Part shown: piece by piece, positions 58,889 to 64,000 of the stretch
Numbering within the stretch: position 1 is the stretch's first letter
How the letters are laid out: each line of letters opens with the position of its first letter
Source of the DNA: Streptomyces sp. CB02400
Lineage (GTDB): Bacteria; Actinomycetota; Actinomycetes; Streptomycetales; Streptomycetaceae
Direction: 5' to 3'
Assembly: GCF_001905725.1 (NCBI RefSeq)
Contig: NZ_LIWB01000014.1
Span: 62,001-126,000, forward strand
DNA: 64,000 nucleotides
Notes under the pieces: generated by a model
The model's input: the letters and a program-made list of their open reading frames with translations, nothing else
What the model was told of the DNA's origin: nothing
The model's database searches: none
Program-made: the position numbers and the translations under genes

Positions 58889-59305
58889 ATGAACGAGTCG
58901 TCGGTCCGGACGGTGGGCTGGGCGCGCTCACTGCCGATGGATCACGGGGTGAAGGCGGCCCGTGACTGGGCACGCGAGCACCTCGTCGCGCTGGGCTGGG
59001 ACACGGCCGCCCCCGAGACGGCGGACGCCGTGCTGCTGACCGTTTCGGAACTGGTCACCAACGCGCACGTCCACGCCCGCAGCAGCGCGCAACTGGTCAT
59101 GTCGTGGGACGGCCGTTGTCTGCACATCTCGGTGCACGACAGGTCCGCGGCCCTGCCCGCGCCCCGTGGACCGAGCACCGAACGTGCCGGCGGACGCGGC
59201 ATGCTGCTGGTCGACGCCCTGGCCGACACCTGGGAGGCCCGCCCCTGCCCCCACGGCAAGACCGTCACGGCCTGCTTCCGGCTGCCGGAGGGCGCACGGC
59301 GCTGA
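58889..59305 (+). CDS. ATP-binding anti-sigma-factor-type kinase (HATPase, RsbW-like)
   Basis: A 138-residue single-domain HATPase of the RsbW/SpoIIAB type. ATG 58889 follows AGGAAGG; an in-frame ATG 8 codons earlier is weaker. ADAVLLTVSELVTNAHVHA is the N-box with the metal-binding Asn, LHISVHDRSAALP the G1 box, and ERAGGRGMLLVDALADTWEARP the G2 region. Such proteins phosphorylate anti-anti-sigma factors and hold sigma factors. In Streptomyces they are numerous and often unlinked to their sigma factor; no sigma or STAS gene is adjacent. Two PP2C phosphatases elsewhere in the window belong to the same signalling class. Confidence 0.9.
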   Translation: MNESSVRTVGWARSLPMDHGVKAARDWAREHLVALGWDTAAPETADAVLLTVSELVTNAHVHARSSAQLVMSWDGRCLHISVHDRSAALPAPRGPSTERAGGRGMLLVDALADTWEARPCPHGKTVTACFRLPEGARR

Positions 59306-59373
59306 CCCGCCCCGTGCGCGGCGGTCGACAGGCCCTAGGATCGGTCGGTCCGCCCAGCAAGGAGCCCCGCACG

Positions 59374-60054
59374 GTGACCGCCGTTCTCCCCCAGCCCCGT
59401 TCCACCCCCGCCCTGCCGTCCCCTAGGTGCCTGACCCGTGTCGAGAACGGCGAACGGCTGCACTCGCTGCTGTGGACCGCGGGACCCGGCCGGCGGATGA
59501 TCAGCAGCGCGGTGCTGGGCGGGGGCATCGGCGAGCGGACCTGGGTCCTCAACGCCCAGGTCTCCCACGGCTACCGGCGCACCGACCCCGACCGGCACCT
59601 GGCGGATCTCGCCGCCGCCGCGGGTGCGCGGGGTCCGGGGGTGGGGCTGATGACCGCGGCGGACGTCTCGGCGTACGCGCGCGCTGAGGACGCCGGCGCG
59701 GAGGCCTGCGTCACGGCGGGCGTCGACGTGCGCGGCTGGGCCGCACGGCCCGGGGAGGGCGCGGACGGGCTCCAGGGTCCGGGCACGATCAACATCGTCG
59801 TCGCCCTGCCGGTGCCGCTGAGCGACGCCGCCCTGGTCAACGCGGTGAGCACGGCGACGGAGGCGAAGGTGCAGGCCCTCCTGGAGGCGGGCCTCGACTG
59901 TTCGGGCACGCCCACCGACGCGGTGTGCGTCGCCGCCCGCACACCGGGCCCGGACGAGGAGGAGCACGCCTTCGCCGGACCCCGTTCCCTGTGGGGGGCG
60001 CGGCTGGCGCGCGCCGTCCACCGCGCCGTGCGCGAGGCCGTGACCACGCCCTGA
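59374..60054 (+). CDS. cbiZ: Adenosylcobinamide amidohydrolase CbiZ
   Basis: A 226-residue enzyme. GTG 59374 follows AAGGAG at nine bases. SSAVLGGGIGERTWVLNAQVSHGYRRTDP (in parts), GLMTAADVSAYARAEDAGAEACVTAGVDV and TINIVVALPVPLSDAALVNAVSTATEAKVQALL are diagnostic of CbiZ, which removes the aminopropanol side chain of adenosylcobinamide or pseudo-B12 for cobalamin salvage. HDATAVCVAART-type ending is present (GTPTDAVCVAART). It is a single gene converging on crtU. No cobalamin riboswitch is visible in the short upstream region. Confidence 0.9.
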   Translation: MTAVLPQPRSTPALPSPRCLTRVENGERLHSLLWTAGPGRRMISSAVLGGGIGERTWVLNAQVSHGYRRTDPDRHLADLAAAAGARGPGVGLMTAADVSAYARAEDAGAEACVTAGVDVRGWAARPGEGADGLQGPGTINIVVALPVPLSDAALVNAVSTATEAKVQALLEAGLDCSGTPTDAVCVAARTPGPDEEEHAFAGPRSLWGARLARAVHRAVREAVTTP

Positions 60055-60071
60055 CACCGGCGGCCGCCCGG

Positions 60072-61637
60072 TCAGGCCGGAAGCCGTCCGGCCCACCCGG
60101 CCAGTCCCCGCAGGACGGCGCTCCGTCCCCGGCCGGGCACGGTCCACAGGGTCTGTCCGCGCACCCCCCAGCGTTCCAGCAGGGCGTTGGCGGCGAGGAA
60201 CCCGGTCGTCGCCGCGCGTTCCATCAGCGCGACGGGCAGGTCGGTGCGGACCAGGTCGCCGGCCATCGTCACGCCGGGCTCCGGGGTGCGTACCGTCGGC
60301 CGGTCGGCGTGGCCGCCCACGGGGAACAGGGGGCAGTCGGCCCGCCACTCGTGCCGGGCGTCGACGATCGTGGCCGCCCGTGTCTCCGGGTAGACGTGGT
60401 GCAGCTGTTCGATCAGCCGCTTCCGCTCGACGTCCCGGGACGCGTCCGGGGGCAGGGCGTAGGCGTGGAGCTCGACGACGGAGCCCCCGGTGCGGGAGGC
60501 CCAGCGGGCCGCTTCGTCCTCGTAGCGGTCCAGCACGCTGATGTTGTCGAGGCCCGCGTATCCGCTCGTGCCCAGGAACGCGGGCCGGTCGGGTGCGACG
60601 GGCCGGTCCAGCCACAGGCGGGTGACCAGGAACGGCGGGGCGTTGCGCAGGCGGGCGATCCGTTCCCGCCACGGGCCGTCGCCCAGCCGGCCGGAGCGGG
60701 CGACCAGAGTGCGCAGCCCCGCGGCGTCGAGGGCGAGGACGACGGTGTCGTGACGGCTCTCCTCCCCGGTGGCGGCCACCTCGTAGCCGCCGTCCCCGGT
60801 GGGGGCGATGTGCTCGACGGCCGTGGCGGTGCGGATCCGGGCGCCGTGCCGGCGCAGATAGCCGGCCAGGGGTTCCCACAGGGCGGCGGGGAAGGGCGCG
60901 TCGGGCACGTCGAACAGCAGCCCTTCGGCGGAGCCGAGGAAGTAGATGTGGAACATCAGGACCATCTCGGCGGCCGACAGGTGCCGTGGGTCGGCGAAGA
61001 AGCTGCGGGAGAACACCTCGAAGGCCAGGTGGCGGGCGCTGTGCGGGAAGCGTACGGCGTCGAGGAAGTCGTGGGCGCTGATGCCGTCCAGGCGTTCGTA
61101 CACCTCGGGCACACGCACGTCGAGCAGCGGGAGGGCCGCGAGCGGCCTCATGCGGCGCAGGTCGCGCACGCGGAAGGACGGGCTGAGGGCGACGAAGCCG
61201 AGCGCGCTCCACGGCGGGGTGCGCGGGACGTGGCGGAAGCCGTCCCGCAGTCCGTCGCCGTGCCGCAGCGGGTAGTCCGGCAGGCCGGTGAGCCGTTCCA
61301 GACCGGGGTCGGTACGGCGCAGCAGACCGCGCAGGTTGTAGTACTGGCGGAAGAAGGCGTGGAAGCCCCGGCTCATGGTCGCCCAGGTGCCGTCCGCCAG
61401 GCCGGTCGGCCAGCCGCCGACGCGTCCGCCCAGGAAGGGTTCGCGTTCGTAGAGCGTCACGGCCACGCCGCGCTCGGCCAGCGCGGTCGCCGCGGCCAGG
61501 CCGGCGATGCCGCCGCCGACGACCGCGGTCGTCGGGCGGGCGCCCTCGATCCGGCGCGCCCCGGGCGGGGCCGCGAGCACCCGGGCGCGGCGGTCCCGGC
61601 CGTGCCGGGTGGCGTCCGGGTGGCGGGAGGGGGTCAT
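60072..61637 (-). CDS. crtU: Carotenoid desaturase/methyltransferase CrtU (isorenieratene synthase)
   Basis: A 521-residue FAD enzyme turning the beta-rings of beta-carotene into aromatic rings, yielding isorenieratene. Its ATG overlaps the crtT stop (ATGA). The dinucleotide motif TAVVGGGIAGLAAATALAERG is at residues about 36-57, followed by EREPFLGGRVGGWPT and SRGFHAFFRQYYNLRGLLRR, all CrtU features. The C-terminal flavin motif is VTMAGDLVRTDLPVALMERAATTGFLAANALL. Gene order crtY-crtT-crtU is that of S. griseus and S. coelicolor. The enzyme is complete, so the strain should be able to make an aromatic carotenoid if crtEIBV follow to the right. Confidence 0.93.
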   Translation of the reverse strand: MTPSRHPDATRHGRDRRARVLAAPPGARRIEGARPTTAVVGGGIAGLAAATALAERGVAVTLYEREPFLGGRVGGWPTGLADGTWATMSRGFHAFFRQYYNLRGLLRRTDPGLERLTGLPDYPLRHGDGLRDGFRHVPRTPPWSALGFVALSPSFRVRDLRRMRPLAALPLLDVRVPEVYERLDGISAHDFLDAVRFPHSARHLAFEVFSRSFFADPRHLSAAEMVLMFHIYFLGSAEGLLFDVPDAPFPAALWEPLAGYLRRHGARIRTATAVEHIAPTGDGGYEVAATGEESRHDTVVLALDAAGLRTLVARSGRLGDGPWRERIARLRNAPPFLVTRLWLDRPVAPDRPAFLGTSGYAGLDNISVLDRYEDEAARWASRTGGSVVELHAYALPPDASRDVERKRLIEQLHHVYPETRAATIVDARHEWRADCPLFPVGGHADRPTVRTPEPGVTMAGDLVRTDLPVALMERAATTGFLAANALLERWGVRGQTLWTVPGRGRSAVLRGLAGWAGRLPA

Positions 61638-62365
61638 CCCTCGTCCTCGCTCTCCGTGCGGAGCCGTCGGCCGACGAAGGTGTGGGTGATGCCCGTCTGC
61701 CATCCCGGCAGGGGCAGGGCGCGCACCGCTTCGAAGCCGGCCGCGCGCAGCCGGCCGGCGAAACGGCCGGCGGTGTCGAACTCCACGACGCTGCGCCGCA
61801 GGTGGCGGTAGAGCTCGGCGTCCCCGAGCACGGTGGCCGCCGGCTGGACGATGCCTCGGCACACCAGGGTCCATACCACGCGGTCCGCGCGGCGTCCGCC
61901 GAGCGTGTACTCGTGCACGCCCAGTCTCCCGCCGGGGGCCAGCAGTCCGCGCACGGTGGTGAGCACGGCGTCCGGGTCGGCGACGTTGCGCAGGAGGTAG
62001 GCCGCGAACACCGCGTCGAAGGGGCCCTCCACCCCGGCCTCCGCCAGCCCTTCCGCCGGTGCCTGTACGAAGGTCACCCTGTCCGGCCAGTTCTTGGCGG
62101 CGGCCCGTTCGAGCATGCCGGCGGAGGCGTCCACGGCCACGATCCGCGCGCCCGGCAGCACCGTGGAGAGCGCGGCGGTCGACGCGCCGGTGCCGCAGCC
62201 GAGGTCCAGGACGCGCAGTCCCTCGCCCTGTCTCGGCAGTCCCAGGCGGCGTGCCGAGCGACGGAGGTGGGAGTGGTAGCCGGGGTTGGCGGCCACCAGG
62301 GCGTCGTAGCCACGGGCGGCGTGGTCGAAAGCGGCGGCGAGGTTCTCGTCGCGCAGCAGGGTCAT
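61634..62365 (-). CDS. crtT: SAM-dependent methyltransferase CrtT
   Basis: A 243-residue class I methyltransferase. The SAM motif is LRVLDLGCGTGASTAALS, followed by ARIVAVDASAGMLERA and FDAVFAAYLLRNVADPDAVL. It is of the UbiE/MenG-like type. ATG 62365 follows GGGAGA; it is 46 bases after crtY and overlaps crtU. The gene is a constant member of crtYTU operons in Streptomyces, with a role in the carotenoid pathway that is poorly defined, since ring methylation is done by CrtU. Confidence 0.92.
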   Translation of the reverse strand: MTLLRDENLAAAFDHAARGYDALVAANPGYHSHLRRSARRLGLPRQGEGLRVLDLGCGTGASTAALSTVLPGARIVAVDASAGMLERAAAKNWPDRVTFVQAPAEGLAEAGVEGPFDAVFAAYLLRNVADPDAVLTTVRGLLAPGGRLGVHEYTLGGRRADRVVWTLVCRGIVQPAATVLGDAELYRHLRRSVVEFDTAGRFAGRLRAAGFEAVRALPLPGWQTGITHTFVGRRLRTESEDEG

Positions 62366-62411
62366 GCGGTCTCCCGGTGCAGAAGGGGCGGGGCGGGGCG
62401 GGCGGCCCGGG

Positions 62412-63605
62412 TCAGGGGCCGTCGAAGGGGCGACGGGGCAGGGCGGGCAGTTCCAGCGCCGAGCGGAGCATGGGGCCGATGGGGGCGTGCAGGCCGACGG
62501 CGAGGTCCTCGTGGAGCCGGGTGCGGCCGTCCAGGAAGCGCAGCAGGCGCCGCATGGGCACGCGGGTGAAGAGGCGGGAGAAGAGCGCGGGTCCGTCGGC
62601 CCGGCCGCTGTCCAGGGCGCGCAGCAGGACGGCGTCCATGGCCCGGGAGCGGGCCGAATGGGCAGGGGGCGGCACAGGGGTGCGGCCCTGGCGGAGGGCG
62701 GCGGCGACGGCCCTCGTCTGCCGTTGGATGCCGGCGAAGGTGTAGCCGGTCGAGGGGCGGGTGGCGCCGCCCGCGGCACCGATACGGAAGACGGAGGCAC
62801 CGACCCGACGGGGGATCGCGGCGTCGGTCATCGGGATGACGCCCGTCTCGGTGGACAGAACCCGCAGTTCCCCCAGCCGGAGTACGTCCTCGGTGTACTG
62901 CCGTACCGCCGACTCGTAGCCGTCGGCGGTGAGGGGCCGCCGGGAGAACTCGGTGTACTCCACCAGCGCCTCGCGGCGGCCGACGGGCAGGACGTAGCCG
63001 AAGGACAGTCCATCGGCGGGCTGGGGGGTGCGGAAGTCCATCAGGTCGGCGGTCCGCGGGTCGAAGACCGGGCGGGCGGTGCGGACGAACCAGCCGTGGA
63101 AGTGCTGCAGCAGGGTGGTGCGGGCGGCCGGCAGGCTGCCCGGGGGACGTGAGTCGAACACCCAGCGGACCCGCAGGGAGCGGGCGCGGCCGCCGGTGTC
63201 CCGCAGCCGGACCAGGGCTCCCCCGGACACGTCCTCCACGGTCTCGACGGTCGCCTCCAGCCGGCGGACGGCCGGGCTGCAGGCCAGGTCGTGGCCGACC
63301 AGGTGCTCGAAGTCGTCGGACCGGATCATCTTGTAGCGCAGCGGCGCGATGTCCCCCTCGGCCGCCCGGCCGGAAGGGGGACGCACCCGCAGGTGCCGCC
63401 AGGTCGCCGTGACGGCGGCGTCGAAGCGGCCCGCGCCCGCTTCCCAGAAGCACCAGGTGCGGCGCGGGGGACGCATCGGGCCGGGCGGGGCGTCCACCAG
63501 GACGACCGACGGCGCCCGGGTTCCCGGCACGGTCCGCGACAGGCGGTGGGCCAGGGACAGTCCGGCGGCTCCCGCCCCGACGATCGCCACGTCGGCGTCC
63601 AGCAC
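62412..63605 (-). CDS. crtY: Lycopene cyclase CrtY
   Basis: A 397-residue flavoprotein cyclising lycopene to beta-carotene. GTG 63605 is chosen because it follows GGGAGGAG and starts VLDADVAIVGAGAAGLSLAHRL; frames reaching further left include promoter sequence. PRRTWCFWEAG, LGYVLPVG-like SFGYVLPVGRREALVEYTEFS, and RIGAAGGATRPSTGYTFAGIQRQ (in parts) are CrtY-type cyclase motifs; the last is the signature 'GG..hPsTGYtf'. It is the first gene of crtYTU and divergent from crtE, across a 245-bp promoter region. Light-controlled ECF sigma (LitS) input is known in S. coelicolor but no site is identified here. Confidence 0.93.
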   Translation of the reverse strand: MLDADVAIVGAGAAGLSLAHRLSRTVPGTRAPSVVLVDAPPGPMRPPRRTWCFWEAGAGRFDAAVTATWRHLRVRPPSGRAAEGDIAPLRYKMIRSDDFEHLVGHDLACSPAVRRLEATVETVEDVSGGALVRLRDTGGRARSLRVRWVFDSRPPGSLPAARTTLLQHFHGWFVRTARPVFDPRTADLMDFRTPQPADGLSFGYVLPVGRREALVEYTEFSRRPLTADGYESAVRQYTEDVLRLGELRVLSTETGVIPMTDAAIPRRVGASVFRIGAAGGATRPSTGYTFAGIQRQTRAVAAALRQGRTPVPPPAHSARSRAMDAVLLRALDSGRADGPALFSRLFTRVPMRRLLRFLDGRTRLHEDLAVGLHAPIGPMLRSALELPALPRRPFDGP

Positions 63606-63850
63606 GACGGCACGCTCCTCCCGCTCCTCGGCACACACGCACCTCGCCAGCATTCCTGCCTGTGTGCCCGATCCGATCCGGGTCACTCGGACGTGTGACG
63701 GATCGCTGCCGGTGAGACGAGGGGGCACAGGGGGAAGGCATGCGGCGGCACGCACCGGACCGTTCCCGCCCGTGCCGCGTCCGCGTGCGGTGCGCGAGCG
63801 GAAAAGCGCGGGCTAGGGAACGCCCGGCGTTCAGGACGAGAGGAACCGGG

Positions 63851-64000
63851 ATGGGCCGCACACAGGCGGAGGACCACGGCACGGCGGGGCCACGGCTCGT
63901 CGGGCACCCGGCGACGGGCACCGAGGACGCGTCCGCCGTGGACCGGGACGTGTCCGGCGCGGTCGGCCGCGTGCTCGACCAGGTGCTGGCCGACCGGGTG
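63851..64000 (+). CDS. crtE: Geranylgeranyl diphosphate synthase CrtE, N-terminal 50 codons only
   Basis: ATG 63851 follows GAGGAACCGG and the frame stays open to the right edge (MGRTQAEDHGTAGPRL... ending VLDQVLADRV). The visible part is the variable N-terminus of polyprenyl synthases, with none of the DDxxD motifs reached. The call rests on position: in Streptomyces carotenoid loci crtE-crtI-crtB-crtV diverges from crtY-crtT-crtU. Cut by the window edge. Confidence 0.75.
   Translation, partial: MGRTQAEDHGTAGPRLVGHPATGTEDASAVDRDVSGAVGRVLDQVLADRV

Noticed and set aside
59306..59373. Cobalamin riboswitch before cbiZ
   Set aside because: The upstream gap is only 68 bases, too short for the riboswitch, and no B12-box-like sequence was seen.
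1..64000. tRNA, rRNA, insertion sequence, integrase or attachment site
   Set aside because: None was recognised. Composition is even except for short intergenic dips, so there is no sign of a recently acquired island.

Overview
The window is high-GC actinobacterial chromosome, almost certainly from a Streptomyces. The evidence is G+C of roughly 70% or more, third-position G/C bias in every convincing gene, GGAGG-type ribosome sites, frequent 4-base ATGA/GTGA gene overlaps, sugar ABC operons without an ATPase gene, a furA-katG pair, a CebR-type operator, and the crtYTU / crtE isorenieratene carotenoid locus at the right edge. No rRNA, tRNA, insertion sequence, phage gene or CRISPR array was seen.

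Layout. (1) 1-1.3 kb: secreted glucuronoyl esterase (CE15), cut by the left edge, with a CebR-type box abutting its -10 and two CGAAA/TTTCG palindromes upstream. (2) 1.6-8.9 kb: stress and housekeeping genes, including BrkB/YihY, DUF3140-DUF2945, furA-katG, DUF488, and a cysteine-containing HTH regulator divergent from a DoxX-like membrane protein across a perfect inverted repeat. (3) 8.9-13.7 kb: diacylglycerol-kinase-like protein, alkyl-DHAP-synthase-like flavoprotein, TetR and GlpD, with the same gene content as the M. tuberculosis Rv2249c-Rv2252 region as I recall it. (4) 13.7-31.1 kb: a largely secreted block. It holds an amidohydrolase with a discoidin domain, a sialidase fused to a complete seven-repeat PLL-like propeller, a 1322-residue polymorphic toxin with a HINT domain and its probable immunity gene, a protease homologue lacking catalytic His and Ser, a PP2C phosphatase next to a MASE1 sensor, an alpha/beta hydrolase and an L,D-transpeptidase-fold lipoprotein. 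(5) 31.2-34.6 kb: GH87-like multidomain alpha-glucanase. (6) 35.7-43.1 kb: a sugar-acid or uronide utilisation locus (binding protein, two permeases, 2-hydroxyacid dehydrogenase, DUF2264 hydrolase, DeoR/LacI hybrid regulator) with the same 10-bp operator upstream of the transport operon and of the regulator. (7) 43.4-50.7 kb: GT4 glycosyltransferase pair, cupin and MarR, a second PP2C phosphatase, phosphoglucomutase, small membrane proteins. (8) 50.7-58.6 kb: a tight six-gene STM4011-STM4015 operon (two radical SAM proteins, sulfatase-like hydrolase, ATP-grasp-like protein, two leucine-rich-repeat proteins), divergent from a small protein plus a DUF6745 gene. (9) 58.6-64 kb: small basic protein, anti-sigma-type ATPase, CbiZ, then crtU-crtT-crtY and the first 50 codons of crtE.

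The strongest candidate for an undescribed system is region 8. The intergenic region between its two arms carries an exact match to the actinobacterial LexA-independent DNA-damage promoter (RecA-NDp, PafBC-dependent: TTGTCRGTG-N8-TAnnnT) facing the DUF6745 arm, and a one-or-two-mismatch copy facing the radical SAM/LRR operon. This predicts that an uncharacterised radical SAM plus LRR protein system is induced by DNA damage. Second is the polymorphic toxin with an unassigned 110-residue C-terminal toxin module and an adjacent candidate immunity protein.

Coordinates of starts were chosen from visible ribosome sites, overlaps or -10 elements. Family calls rest on motif recognition by eye, with no database search.
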